A DNA stretch of 64,000 bases, from NCBI RefSeq assembly GCF_014204895.1, contig NZ_JACHMF010000001.1, positions 7,626,001-7,690,000 of the forward strand, in the 5' to 3' direction. A program made the translations under genes and the position numbers. Of the stretch, positions 34,802 to 43,892 are shown one piece after another. The stretch comes from Paractinoplanes abujensis (GTDB taxonomy: Bacteria > Actinomycetota > Actinomycetes > Mycobacteriales > Micromonosporaceae). The notes beneath the pieces are model-generated. The model ran no database searches, was not told where the DNA came from, and saw only the letters and a list, made by a program, of their open reading frames with translations. Position 1 is the first letter of the stretch. Every line of letters begins with the position of its first letter.

Positions 34802-34993
34802 ATGCGCGGACCGTCCGCCCGCCGGGAGTTCGGGTTCGTTCTCGCGCTCGCCGTCACCGGTCTGGCGCTGGTGCTCGTGGTCGCCTTCGCACCGTGGTAT
34901 CAGCCGGCCGCCGGCTATCCCGGCGTCGACCCGACCTTCTGGCAGCACGTGACCGCCCTGTTCGGCGCGACAGAAGGCAACACCACGCCATAG
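34802..34993 (+). CDS. Small single-helix membrane protein
   Basis: 63 residues from ATG 34802 with GGGAGG nine bases upstream. Basic start MRGPSARREFG, one transmembrane helix (FVLALAVTGLALVLVVAFA), then an outer tail PWYQPAAGYPGVDPTFWQH. Probably a small membrane peptide; no family recognised. Followed closely by another membrane-anchored protein. Confidence 0.6.
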   Translation: MRGPSARREFGFVLALAVTGLALVLVVAFAPWYQPAAGYPGVDPTFWQHVTALFGATEGNTTP

Positions 34994-35035
34994 GCCGTGA
35001 CTTGATCCTCAGGATCGTGGTGTTCACTGGGATTC

Positions 35036-35929
35036 ATGTCCGAGCAGACTCCGGAGACCCCGCCCTGGCGCCGGCCGGGTGATCGGTTCGGATCCGGCCT
35101 GGTCACGACCGTTCCGGGCGCCCCGCCGCGGCAGCCCCCGCCTCCGCTCGACCCCGGCTCGGAGCAGCCGGAGGAGCCGGAGAACAGGCACCGGCGGCAG
35201 ATGCGGATCTTCGGTGTGGTCGCGGGCGCGATCCTGGCCGTCGGACTGACCGTGGTGCTGATCGTGGCGTTCTCGGGCGGCGGTGACCCGTTCCGGTCGA
35301 AGGCCGAGGCCCCGACCGACGTCCGGCCTCCGCTCGCCCAGGCCTGTCCGGCGCCGACCGGCTCGCCGAGCGCGGCGCCGACGCAGACGCCGAGCGCGTT
35401 GCCGCCCGAGACCGGCGCGCGCACCACCGACACCGAGGCCGGCATCTCGTACAAGGCCTACGGCGCACCCTGGGAACCGTGGACCGACACCTGGCGCGCG
35501 GGCACCCTCGAAGTGCCGTACAAGGTGGGTCAGCATTTCGTCACCGAGCAGTACAGCGGCGGCAGCTACCACGCCTCGATCCTGTCGGGGGCGGTGCCCG
35601 CGGCCGACAACGACGCGGTGACGCTCAACCTCGAATGTGTCGGCCGGCAGGTCGCGGCGGACGTGCGCGCCGAGTACTACCCGCAGCCCAACACGATGGA
35701 CCCGATCCGCGACGAGCTGACGACGGTGGGCGGCCGCCCGGCCTATGTGAGCGAGTTCCGCCTGCACTTCGAGGCGGCCGGGCTGACCGCCACCGAGGAG
35801 CTCTCCGCGGTGGCGGTCATCGACGTCGGCAAAACCACTGCGGCGATCCTGTACGTCTCGATCCCCGGCACCCACAAACAGTGGGACTACGTGATCGACG
35901 ACGTCCTCAAATCGGTGCGGCCGACCTAG
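35036..35929 (+). CDS. Membrane-anchored extracytoplasmic protein of unknown function
   Basis: 297 residues from ATG 35036. Pro-rich cytoplasmic segment (1-50), basic patch RHRRQ, transmembrane helix (about 58-78), a Pro/Ser/Thr linker, then a folded domain from about 130: YKAYGAPWEPWTDTW, YSGGSYHASILSGAVP, LECVGRQVAADVRAEYY, GRPAYVSEFRLHFE, and a C-terminal helix QWDYVIDDVLKSV. The domain recalls actinobacterial anchored proteins labelled lipoproteins or LpqN/YopX-like, but I cannot assign a function. CTAG stop overlap with ssuC. Confidence 0.78.
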   Translation: MSEQTPETPPWRRPGDRFGSGLVTTVPGAPPRQPPPPLDPGSEQPEEPENRHRRQMRIFGVVAGAILAVGLTVVLIVAFSGGGDPFRSKAEAPTDVRPPLAQACPAPTGSPSAAPTQTPSALPPETGARTTDTEAGISYKAYGAPWEPWTDTWRAGTLEVPYKVGQHFVTEQYSGGSYHASILSGAVPAADNDAVTLNLECVGRQVAADVRAEYYPQPNTMDPIRDELTTVGGRPAYVSEFRLHFEAAGLTATEELSAVAVIDVGKTTAAILYVSIPGTHKQWDYVIDDVLKSVRPT

Positions 35930-36861
35930 CTGCTCAACAGACCCCAGCGGCGGCGCAAGGCGTTGTCGGCCGCGTTGAACAGCACGTCGATCAGGATGCC
36001 GATGATCAGCACGACGATGATGTAGCAGATGACCAGGCTCGAGTCGCTCAGATCGCGGGCCTGCTGCATCCGTACGCCGATGGACAGCGCTCCCGGCACG
36101 ATGACCAGCAGCTCGCCGGCCATCAGGCTGCGCCACGAGAACGCCCAGCCCTGCTTGAGGCCCGAGATGAACGAGGGCAGCGAGGCCGGCAGGATCAGGT
36201 GCCGGTATTTGGCGACGCCCCGCATGCCGAGCACCTGCCCGACCCGCAGCCACGTCCGCGGCACGTAGTCGATGCCGCTGATCAGGCCGTTGGCCACCGA
36301 CGGGGCCGCGCCCAGGATCACCACGAACAGGATCGCGCTCTCGCTGAGCTGGAAGAGCAGGATGGCCAGCGGGAACCACATGATCGAGGGCATGGTCTGC
36401 AGACCGGTGATCAGCGAGCCGATGGCCGCCCGCAGCGGCGCGAACTGCGACACCAGGGCGCCGATGATCGTGCCGATGACCACGGCCAGCAGGAAGCCGG
36501 TGAACGCGCGGGTCATCGTCACCCGTACGCCGTCCCAGAAGTCGGCCGTGGTGATCACGCTGCCCAGGTCGGTGAAGACCGTCTCGGGCGAGGGCAGCAC
36601 GTAGATCGGCTTCCACTCGGCCCAGACCACGATCTGCCAGACCAGCAGCACGATGGCGATCGCGGCCAGCTTGGGCCAGGTGTTCTTCCAGATCCGTTTG
36701 CCGCGCTGCCCCTTGTCCCGCTGGGGCTGCAGTTCGAGCGCGTCGAGACCGGCGACCTCGGCCGCCTCGGGGCTGACGCCGGCCTTCTCCACGACCGGGG
36801 CCGTGCTGTCGCCGCTGGTGCCCTCGAGCCCGGCCCGTGCGGACGGAAACTTACTGGGCAT
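35926..36861 (-). CDS. ssuC: ABC transporter permease, sulfonate/taurine/nitrate type
   Basis: 311 residues from ATG 36861 with GGAGG nine bases upstream. Long cytoplasmic N-terminus, then six helices with the inner-membrane-component EAA-like motif GLISGIDYVPRTWLRVGQVLGM. Matches SsuC/TauC permeases of the nitrate/sulfonate/taurine family. Start overlaps the ATPase stop by about 10 bp, so translation is coupled. Last gene of the rrf2-ssuABC operon. Confidence 0.88.
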   Translation of the reverse strand: MPSKFPSARAGLEGTSGDSTAPVVEKAGVSPEAAEVAGLDALELQPQRDKGQRGKRIWKNTWPKLAAIAIVLLVWQIVVWAEWKPIYVLPSPETVFTDLGSVITTADFWDGVRVTMTRAFTGFLLAVVIGTIIGALVSQFAPLRAAIGSLITGLQTMPSIMWFPLAILLFQLSESAILFVVILGAAPSVANGLISGIDYVPRTWLRVGQVLGMRGVAKYRHLILPASLPSFISGLKQGWAFSWRSLMAGELLVIVPGALSIGVRMQQARDLSDSSLVICYIIVVLIIGILIDVLFNAADNALRRRWGLLSS

Positions 36862-37615
36862 GGCGGGCGACCTCCGCGCGGAGACGATCGGTGATCTCAC
36901 CGGCCTGGGCGGACACCTCGGGGGAGTCGATGCGCCGGGGCCGCTCGTGGGTGATCGCGTAGTCCTCGATCACCCGGCCCGGCCGGCTGCTCAGCAGGAT
37001 CACCCGGTCGCCCAGCCGGACGGCCTCGCGCACGTTGTGCGTGACGAACAGGACGGTCAGCGACTGCTCGCGCCAGATCCGCTCCAGCTCGTCGTGCAGG
37101 ATGTCGCGGGTCATCGCGTCGAGCGCGCCGAACGGCTCGTCCATCAGCAGGATGTCGGCGTTCTGGGCCAGCGCGCGGGCCAGGGCCACGCGCTGACGCA
37201 TGCCGCCGGAGAGTTCGTGCGGTCGCTTGTCGCTGAAGCCGCTCAGCCGCACGATGCCGAGCAGTTCCTCGGCCCGTTGGCGGCGCTCGGACCGGGACAC
37301 GCCCTGCAGCCGCAGCGGCAGTTCGACGTTGCCCCGGACCGAGAGCCACGGGAAGAGCGCGGCCTCCTGGAACATCAGCGACACCTTGCGACCGCCGATG
37401 TCGAGCGTGCCGCCGGAGATCTGGTCGAGCCCGGCCACGAGCGAGAGCAGGGTGCTCTTGCCGCAGCCGGACGCGCCGAGCAGGCAGACGAACTCGCCCC
37501 TCTGCACGGCCAGCGAGACCCGGTCGAGGGCCAGCAGGTCGCCGTAGCTCTTGGAGACGCTCTCCAGGCGTACGAGCGGATCCGTTCTGACGTCCTGTCG
37601 TTCCAGGAGGCTCAT
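36851..37615 (-). CDS. ssuB: ABC transporter ATP-binding protein, sulfonate/taurine/nitrate type
   Basis: 254 residues from ATG 37615. Walker A LLGASGCGKSTLL, Q-loop VSLMFQEAALFPWLSV, signature LSGGMRQRVALARAL, Walker B DILLMDEPFGALDAMTRD, and switch His LFVTHNVREAVRLGDRV. The FQEAALFPWLSV and DEPFGALDA motifs are typical of the SsuB/TauB group. Powers the SsuC pore. RBS GAGG nine bases upstream. Confidence 0.92.
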   Translation of the reverse strand: MSLLERQDVRTDPLVRLESVSKSYGDLLALDRVSLAVQRGEFVCLLGASGCGKSTLLSLVAGLDQISGGTLDIGGRKVSLMFQEAALFPWLSVRGNVELPLRLQGVSRSERRQRAEELLGIVRLSGFSDKRPHELSGGMRQRVALARALAQNADILLMDEPFGALDAMTRDILHDELERIWREQSLTVLFVTHNVREAVRLGDRVILLSSRPGRVIEDYAITHERPRRIDSPEVSAQAGEITDRLRAEVARHAQ

Positions 37616-37628
37616 CGGTTCAGACCTC

Positions 37629-38702
37629 TCAGGCGGCCGCGTCGCTGACCTCGGGCTTGCCCGCGGCCTTGAGCAGCTCGTTGAGCGGCCCGAGGTCGTA
37701 GATGCCCTTGAGGTCGACCGGCTTGAGCAGACCGACGTCCTCGGCGTGCTTGGCGCTGGTGAACAGCGACGAGGCGACCGGGTCGGCGGTGAAGGTCAGG
37801 TTCTTGAACGAGGCGGCGAGCACATCGTCCTTGAGCGGCTTGCCGCTGAGCGCCTCGAGCTGCGCGTTGGCCGCTTTCTGGGCGTCGGCGCCGTTCTTCT
37901 CGATGTAGTCGAGCGACTCCAGGTGGCCCTGCAGCAGCTTCTTGACCGTGGCCGGGTACTTCTTGAGGAACTCCTGCGTGACGATCAGGTGGGTCGTCAC
38001 GAACAGGCCGCTCGGCCAGAGGTCCTTCTCGTCGACGAGCACCTTGCCCTTCGACTCCAGGATGAGCCGGCTGTAGTTGGGCTCGGGCACCCAGGCGCCG
38101 TCGATCGCGCCCTGGGCGAAGGCCTGCAGCGCGGTCGCGTTGTCCTGCGGCAGCACCGAGACGTCGCCGCCGCCCTGCTGGTCGGCGTTGAGCCCGTTCT
38201 CCTTGAGCCAGGCCCGCAGCGCGACGTCCTGCGTGTTGCCCAGCTGCGGGGTGGCGATCTTCTTGCCCTTGAGGTCGGCCGGGGTGTTGATGCCCTCCTT
38301 GACCACCAGGCCGGCGCCGCCCGAGGTGCTGCCCGCAATGATCTTCAGGCCGGTGCCCTTGGACTGCGCCCAGCCGTTGATGGCCGGGTTGGGGCCGATG
38401 TAGGTGGCGTCGATCGCGCCCGAGAACAACGCCTCGATCGCGGCCGGGCCGGCGTTGAACGTCTTGGTCTCGAGTTTGGTGCTGCCCAGCGCGGTCTCGA
38501 AGAACTTCTTGTTCACGCCGACCAGTGCGGGGGAGTGGGTGATGTTGGGGAAGTAGCCGAGCCGGAGGGAAGAGGCCTCGGCGCTGCCACCGTCGCCCGA
38601 CGACGAGGCGCCCTCGTCGTCGCCACCGCAGGCGGCCAGCAACGATGCGGACAGCAGGGCGGTGGCGGCAACAGCAAGCGCACGTATGGTGCGGGAGCTC
38701 AT
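37629..38702 (-). CDS. ssuA: Sulfonate/taurine/nitrate-type substrate-binding lipoprotein
   Basis: 357 residues from ATG 38702. Lipoprotein signal: basic start, hydrophobic helix, lipobox SLLAACGG with lipidated Cys near 25, then a Gly/Ser/Asp linker. The mature part starts SLRLGYFPNITHSPALVGV, the SsuA/TauA/NMT1 fold, with GLKIIAGSTSGGAGLVVK and LKGKKIATPQLGNTQDVALR. Binds an organosulfur or related small ligand outside the membrane. The exact substrate (aliphatic sulfonate, taurine or nitrate) cannot be settled from sequence. Confidence 0.9.
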   Translation of the reverse strand: MSSRTIRALAVAATALLSASLLAACGGDDEGASSSGDGGSAEASSLRLGYFPNITHSPALVGVNKKFFETALGSTKLETKTFNAGPAAIEALFSGAIDATYIGPNPAINGWAQSKGTGLKIIAGSTSGGAGLVVKEGINTPADLKGKKIATPQLGNTQDVALRAWLKENGLNADQQGGGDVSVLPQDNATALQAFAQGAIDGAWVPEPNYSRLILESKGKVLVDEKDLWPSGLFVTTHLIVTQEFLKKYPATVKKLLQGHLESLDYIEKNGADAQKAANAQLEALSGKPLKDDVLAASFKNLTFTADPVASSLFTSAKHAEDVGLLKPVDLKGIYDLGPLNELLKAAGKPEVSDAAA

Positions 38703-39109
38703 GCGGACTCCTTGATGGTGGAAAGTTCAGCCAGGGTTTTGTGGTCGACGACGCCCTCGATGGCCTCCTCGACCGCGACCCACACGTCGTGCAGCCCGAA
38801 GGCGGCCCCGTGATAGGTCGCATGGGTGGTGGGCAACCCGCGGACGGTGGCGAGCGCGCCCCCGACGGCTCGCACGACGTCGCCGACGGTGATCTCCTCG
38901 GCGGGCCGGGCGAGCGCATATCCGCCGTCGACGCCGCGGTGGCTGTGCAGCAGGCCCGCGCGGCGCAGGTCGAGCAGGATGCCCTGTAAGAAGCTGAGCG
39001 GGATGTCTTGGGCGGCGGCCAGGGTGGCTGCTTTGACCAGCCGGGGATGTTCCACCGTGACCGAGAGCATGGCCCTCACGGCGTAGTCGGTGCGCGCCGA
39101 GACGTACAC
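38699..39109 (-). CDS. Rrf2 family regulator (CymR-like, no Fe-S cysteines)
   Basis: 136 residues from GTG 39109. Rrf2 winged helix: MYVSARTDYAVRAMLSV, AAAQDIPLSFLQGILLDLRRAGLL, and SHRGVDGGYALARPAEEITVGDVVRAV. IscR/NsrR-type members carry three cysteines for an Fe-S cluster; this protein has no cysteine, like the sulfur regulator CymR. ATGA overlap with ssuA, so it is the first gene of the operon and presumably its regulator, linking uptake to sulfur status. Confidence 0.88.
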   Translation of the reverse strand: MYVSARTDYAVRAMLSVTVEHPRLVKAATLAAAQDIPLSFLQGILLDLRRAGLLHSHRGVDGGYALARPAEEITVGDVVRAVGGALATVRGLPTTHATYHGAAFGLHDVWVAVEEAIEGVVDHKTLAELSTIKESA

Positions 39110-39277
39110 GTTCCCCCCTGTCCCGCCAAAACCCGCGTTCGCCTATCTAGTTGATGGGAATGATGGTCTAGGTGGAGATTGGAGTCAAGGCCGGTCCGCC
39201 GTCCGGGAATCTCACCGGGTGTCCACGTGGTGACCTGCAGTCGCGACGATGACCTGCGAAAGCGCTAATGTCATTTC

Positions 39278-40585
39278 GTGGCGCGCAGAATCAAGATCCC
39301 CGCGACGAAGTACCCGGTGGAGCGATTCACCCTGGCCAACGGATTGCGGGTGGTGCTGACGCCCGACCGCAGCGCCCCGGTCGTCGGGGTCGCGGTCGTC
39401 TACGACGTGGGCATCCGGTCCGAGCCCGAGGGACGCACCGGCTTCGCCCACCTCTTCGAGCACCTGATGTTCCAGGGCTCGGAGAACCTGGAGAAGCTGG
39501 CCCACTTCCGGCACGTGCAGGGCGCCGGGGGCACCTTCAACGGCTCGACCCACCTCGACTACACCGACTACTTCGAGGTGCTGCCGGCCGGCGCCCTCGA
39601 GCGGGCGCTGTTCCTCGAGGCCGACCGCATGCGCGGGCCGCGGCTGACCGAGGAGAACCTGCTCAACCAGATCGACGTGGTCAAAGAGGAGATCCGGGTC
39701 AACGTGCTGAACCGGCCCTACGGCGGGTTCCCCTGGCTACGGCTACCCCCGGTGATGTTCGAGACATTCCCCAACGCCCACGACGGCTACGGCTCGTTCG
39801 GCGACCTCGACAGCGCCACCGTGGCCGACGCGCAGGCGTTCTTCGACCGCTACTACGCCTGCGGCAACGCGACCCTGGCCGTGGCGGGCGACTTCGACGT
39901 GGCCAAGGCGACCGAGATGATCCACCGCCACTTCGGCGACGTCCCGGCCCGCCCGGCCCCGCCGCTGCCCAGCTTCGACGAGCCCGACCTGACCGCCGAG
40001 AAGCGCGACACCTACACCGACAAGCTGGCACCGCTGCCCGGTGTGGCCAGCGCGTGGCGGGTGCCCGACCCGATCGGCGACTTCGACAACTACCTGCCGT
40101 ACGTGGTGCTGGCCGAGGTGCTGACCGACGGTGACGCGTCCCGGCTGGTCGAGCGGCTGGTGCAGCGTGACCGCACGGTCACCAGCATCGGCGGCTACAT
40201 CGGCTTCATGGGCGACGAGTTCCAGGTCCGCAACCCCACCGCGATCCTGCTGCAGGCGCACATGCCGCCCGGCGGCGACGGCGACAAGGTGCTGCGCACG
40301 GTCGACGAGGAGCTGGAGCGGCTGGCCGCCGACGGGCTGCGGCCGGGCGAGCTCGAGCGCGTGCAGGCCCGCATCGCGACCCACCTGCTGCGCGACACCG
40401 ACTCGGTGCTCGGCCGGGCGCTGCCGATGGCCGTGCTGGAGCTGCAGCGCGGCCGTCCCGAGATGCTCAACGAGCTGCCCAAGCTGGTCGGCGAGGTCAC
40501 CGAGGCGCAGATCGTCGCCGCGGCCGCCACCCTGCGCCCCGAGCGGCGCGCCACCGTCGAGGTTCTTCCCGGAGCTGTCTCATGA
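39278..40585 (+). CDS. M16 family zinc metallopeptidase, catalytic subunit
   Basis: 435 residues from GTG 39278. Inverted zinc motif HLFEHLMFQG (HxxEH) near residue 63, with the distal Glu in the EEIRVNVLN region. The C-terminal M16 half contains WRVPDPIGDFDNYLPYVVL and DGDASRLVERLVQRDR. M16 enzymes degrade peptides in a clamshell chamber, often as an active/inactive pair. That is the arrangement here: the next gene overlaps by 4 bp (ATGA) and lacks HxxEH. No signal peptide; cytoplasmic. Confidence 0.92.
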   Translation: MARRIKIPATKYPVERFTLANGLRVVLTPDRSAPVVGVAVVYDVGIRSEPEGRTGFAHLFEHLMFQGSENLEKLAHFRHVQGAGGTFNGSTHLDYTDYFEVLPAGALERALFLEADRMRGPRLTEENLLNQIDVVKEEIRVNVLNRPYGGFPWLRLPPVMFETFPNAHDGYGSFGDLDSATVADAQAFFDRYYACGNATLAVAGDFDVAKATEMIHRHFGDVPARPAPPLPSFDEPDLTAEKRDTYTDKLAPLPGVASAWRVPDPIGDFDNYLPYVVLAEVLTDGDASRLVERLVQRDRTVTSIGGYIGFMGDEFQVRNPTAILLQAHMPPGGDGDKVLRTVDEELERLAADGLRPGELERVQARIATHLLRDTDSVLGRALPMAVLELQRGRPEMLNELPKLVGEVTEAQIVAAAATLRPERRATVEVLPGAVS

Positions 40586-41901
40586 GCATCAAGCCCCTGC
40601 CCGACCTCATCCCCGACGCGAAGCTCAAGCTGCCCAAGGAGGCCGAGCGCACCCTGGCCGGCGGCCTGACCGTGATCGCCATCCGGCGCGCCGCCGTGCC
40701 ACTGGTCGAGCTGCGGCTGCGGGTGCCGTTCGGCAAGGCCTCGCTGCCCCGGGCCACCCTGCTCTCGCAGGCCCTGTTCACCGGCACGAGCACGATGTCC
40801 AGCGTCGACATCGCGGCCGAGCTGCAGGCGGTCGGCGGCGGGCTCTCGGCCGGTCTCGACCCCGACCGGCTGCTGGTCACGGGTAACTCGCTGGCCTCCG
40901 GCCTCGACCGCATGCTGGAGATCCTGGCCGCGGTGCTGACCGACCCGGCCTACCCGAACGGCGAGGTGGCCACGGAGCGCGACCGCCTCGTCGACCACAT
41001 CCAGGTCGCGCTGTCGCAGCCGGCTCACCTGGCCCGGACGGCGCTGCTCAAGCGCATGTTCGGCACCCACCCGTACGCGGTGCAGACGCCCGAGCCCGAC
41101 CAGGTGCGCGCGGTGCGCCCGGCCGCGCTGCGCACGCTGCACGCCGAGCGGGTCCGCCCCGAGGGCGCGGTGCTGGTGCTGGTGGGCGACATCAACCCGG
41201 AGAAGGCGATCGACGCCGCCGAGAAGGCACTGGGCAGCTGGACCGGCCCGGCCAAGACGGCCGAGGTGCCGCCCACCCCGCCGCTCCAGCCGGGCCCGCT
41301 GCTGCTGGTCGACCGGCCCGGTGCGGTGCAGTCCTCGCTGCGCATGGCGCTGCCCGCGGTCGACCGCACCGACCCCGGCTACGCCGCCCTCCAGCTGGCC
41401 AACCTGATCTTCGGCGGCTACTTCTCGTCGCGTTGGGTCGAGAACATGCGCGAGGACAAGGGCTACACGTACGGCCCACACACCTCGATCGAGCACTATC
41501 TGGCCGGCTCGGTGCTCTCGGTCGCGGCCGAGGTGGCCACCGAGGTGACCGGCCCGTCGCTGCTCGAGACCCTCTACGAGCTGGGCCGCATCGCCAGCCT
41601 CCCGCCCGGCGAGGACGAGCTGGAGCAGGCCCGCCGGTACGCGCTGGGCACCCTGCGGCTGGGCATGTCGACCCAGGCCGGCCTGGCCGGTCTGGCCAGC
41701 ATGTACGCCAACTTCGGGCTGCGTCTCGATCACCTGCGCGACTACTCGGCCGCGCTCGCCACCGCGACGCGCGAGCAGGTGGCCGAGGCGGCCGCCCGCT
41801 TCCTCGCGCCGACCAACGCGGTCACCGTGGTGCTGGGCGACGCCGAGAAGGTGCAGGAGCCGTTGGCGGCGCTTACCGCGGTGGAACGTAGCGCCGAGTG
41901 A
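40582..41901 (+). CDS. M16 family peptidase-like protein, non-catalytic partner
   Basis: 439 residues, ATG inside the upstream stop overlap. M16 fold is visible (TVIAIRRAAVPLVELRLRVPFGKA, HPYAVQTPEPDQVRAVRP, GGYFSSRWVENMREDKGYTYGPHTSIEH). The place of HxxEH is taken by ATLLSQALFTGT, so it cannot bind zinc. RxxxxKGYTYG is the substrate-binding R/Y pair that the non-catalytic subunit contributes in heterodimers. Probably forms a heterodimer with the upstream product. GTGA overlap with the NUDIX gene. Confidence 0.9.
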   Translation: MSIKPLPDLIPDAKLKLPKEAERTLAGGLTVIAIRRAAVPLVELRLRVPFGKASLPRATLLSQALFTGTSTMSSVDIAAELQAVGGGLSAGLDPDRLLVTGNSLASGLDRMLEILAAVLTDPAYPNGEVATERDRLVDHIQVALSQPAHLARTALLKRMFGTHPYAVQTPEPDQVRAVRPAALRTLHAERVRPEGAVLVLVGDINPEKAIDAAEKALGSWTGPAKTAEVPPTPPLQPGPLLLVDRPGAVQSSLRMALPAVDRTDPGYAALQLANLIFGGYFSSRWVENMREDKGYTYGPHTSIEHYLAGSVLSVAAEVATEVTGPSLLETLYELGRIASLPPGEDELEQARRYALGTLRLGMSTQAGLAGLASMYANFGLRLDHLRDYSAALATATREQVAEAAARFLAPTNAVTVVLGDAEKVQEPLAALTAVERSAE

Positions 41902-42869
41902 GCGCGCCCGAGGAGCCCGACGTCCGCGAGCAACCCGGAGGTCAGGTCGACGCCCCGCCGCTGGCCCGCAGCACCCTCGACCGGGCCGCCGAGCACCGCA
42001 CCGACGACGAGTGGCTGGCCGCGGCCTGGGATCGGGGCCGCGTGCTGGTCATCGACCTGAGCAAGGGCGGCCGGGCCCTGCTGGCCGACGAGGGGCTGGT
42101 GCTGCTGCCCGCGGCCGAGGCGCCCGCGGCCGAGCGCTGGTTCCTCGGCATCGACCCCGACGGGACCCCGCTGTGGACGGTGGACGCACCGCTGCCCGAG
42201 GTCGACGGCGCCCGGGCGGTGACCCTGCGCGACGTCGGCCACCTGCTCGACGACCGGGATGCGGGTGTGTTCACCGCGGCCGTGGCCTTGGGCAACTGGC
42301 ATGCGAGCCACAAGTTCTCCCCCCGTACGGGCCTGCCCACCACGGCCGTCGAGGCGGGCTGGGCGCGCAAGGACACCGCGGGCAACACGATGTGGCCGCG
42401 CACCGACCCGGCCATGATCGTGCTCGTGCACGACGACGTGCCCGGCCCCGAGGGGCGCTGCCTGCTCGGTCACAATGCGGCCTGGGGTCGTGCGGCCGAC
42501 GGCGGGCTGCGCTTCTCGTGCCTGGCCGGTTACGTCGAACCGGGCGAGTCGGCCGAGGCCAGTGTGGCCCGTGAGGTCGGCGAGGAGGTCGGGCTCACGC
42601 TCACCTCGCTGACCTATTCGGGCAGCCAGTCCTGGCCGTTCCCGGGCTCGCTGATGCTGGGCTTCCACGCCACTGCCGACCCCGCCGAGCCGATCACGCT
42701 GGACCCGGCCGAGATCGACGAGGCGCACTGGTTCACCCGCGAGGCCGTGGCCAAGATGATCGCGGGCGAATATCACGATCCGGCCAGTGGTGTCCCGATG
42801 AGTCTGCCGATGCCCTCGTCCATCGCCTTCTACCTGATTGAGCGCTGGTTGGGCGGTTTGACCCGCTAA
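41898..42869 (+). CDS. nudC: NUDIX hydrolase, NudC-like NAD(H) pyrophosphatase lacking zinc cysteines
   Basis: 323 residues from GTG 41898. Nudix box CLAGYVEPGESAEASVAREVGEEVG is complete (GX5EX7REVXEEXG), and the NudC marker SQSWPFPGSLMLGF (SQPWPFPxS type) is present, so NADH or NAD-capped RNA is the expected substrate. The zinc-ribbon cysteines usual in FCxRCG...C..C are absent: the equivalent stretch reads KFSPRTGLPTTAVEAGWARKD and then WPRTDPAMI. Translationally coupled to the M16 pair. Position near adnAB and uvrD2 matches the mycobacterial nudC locus. Confidence 0.87.
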   Translation: MSAPEEPDVREQPGGQVDAPPLARSTLDRAAEHRTDDEWLAAAWDRGRVLVIDLSKGGRALLADEGLVLLPAAEAPAAERWFLGIDPDGTPLWTVDAPLPEVDGARAVTLRDVGHLLDDRDAGVFTAAVALGNWHASHKFSPRTGLPTTAVEAGWARKDTAGNTMWPRTDPAMIVLVHDDVPGPEGRCLLGHNAAWGRAADGGLRFSCLAGYVEPGESAEASVAREVGEEVGLTLTSLTYSGSQSWPFPGSLMLGFHATADPAEPITLDPAEIDEAHWFTREAVAKMIAGEYHDPASGVPMSLPMPSSIAFYLIERWLGGLTR

Positions 42870-42971
42870 CGGATTCAAGTTGATCTAATCAGAAAAGTTT
42901 TCGCCTGAGCGAGTAACCAGAACGGGCTTCAGCCGCGTCACGGTTTACAAAGACCGAGAGGTGGAAGATCG

Positions 42972-43865
42972 ATGACGCAGGTGGAAGCACCCACTTGGAC
43001 CCCCATGACCGCCGACGAGCGGGCCCAGTTCGACCGGGACGGGTTCCTCGTGGTGCCGGGGGTGCTCTCCGAGAGTGAGATCGAGGTCGCGCGCACAGCC
43101 GTTCTCGGCGCCTTCGAGCGCGCGGGGCAGCCCGGCGGCCACGGGCTCGGCTCGACCGGTGCGCTGCACCAGCTCTCCGCGGTGACCTCGCTGCCCGAGC
43201 TGGCCTTCCTGCTCGACCACCCGGTGGCGTTCCGCTACATCTGGTCGCTGCTGGGCTGGAACGTGCACGTCTACCACTCACACATCGACGTGCACCCGCA
43301 GATCCACGAGAAGCAGAAGGACTGGTGGCACTGGCACCAGGACGGTGGCCGGCAGAACCGCGAGATCGAGACCGACCCGCGCCCGACGCTCTCGGTCAAG
43401 CTGGCCTACTGGCTGTCCGACGTGAGCGAGACCGGCCGCGGCAACTTCACCGTGCTGCCCGGCAGCCACAAGACCAACTGGCTGCCCGGCCCGCCGAACC
43501 GGGGCACCCCGTGGCCGCAGCCCGAGGGCGCGCTGCAGATCACCGCGAACCCCGGCGACCTGGTCGTCTTTGACCGTCGCCTGTGGCACGCGCGCTCCGA
43601 CAACTACTCCGAGGTGACCCGCGTCGGCGCCTTCTTCGGCTACACCTACCGGTGGATCGCCGGTCGCGACGAGGTCGCCGACCTGCCCAACACCCCGGAG
43701 TGGGCCGGCTTCAACGACGTGCAGAAGCAGCTGCTGGGCCACTGCCCGCAGGGCGACGGCAGCGGCGACCACGCCTGGGGCCACTACCCCGAGACCACGC
43801 CGCTCTACGGCGCGCTCAAGGAGCGGGGCCTGCTGGACTCGAGCATCCCGGCTCTCATCCCGTAA
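42972..43865 (+). CDS. Phytanoyl-CoA dioxygenase (PhyH) family protein
   Basis: 297 residues from ATG 42972. Fe(II)/2-oxoglutarate dioxygenase of the PhyH type: FDRDGFLVVPGVLSESEI, HxD motif in WHWHQDGGRQ, distal His in LVVFDRRLWHARSDN and 2OG-binding Arg in TRVGAFFGYTYRW. Related actinobacterial enzymes hydroxylate small molecules. The substrate is unknown; no ectoine genes or obvious biosynthetic cluster are adjacent. Its own promoter probably lies in the A/T-richer spacer 42870-42971. Confidence 0.88.
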   Translation: MTQVEAPTWTPMTADERAQFDRDGFLVVPGVLSESEIEVARTAVLGAFERAGQPGGHGLGSTGALHQLSAVTSLPELAFLLDHPVAFRYIWSLLGWNVHVYHSHIDVHPQIHEKQKDWWHWHQDGGRQNREIETDPRPTLSVKLAYWLSDVSETGRGNFTVLPGSHKTNWLPGPPNRGTPWPQPEGALQITANPGDLVVFDRRLWHARSDNYSEVTRVGAFFGYTYRWIAGRDEVADLPNTPEWAGFNDVQKQLLGHCPQGDGSGDHAWGHYPETTPLYGALKERGLLDSSIPALIP

Positions 43866-43892
43866 CACCGGTTTCCCCGATAATCTGATGAT

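Noticed and set aside
39149..39167. Firm Rrf2 operator call upstream of the ssu operon
   Set aside because: The sequence has only partial dyad symmetry; listed as a weak idea, not as a feature.
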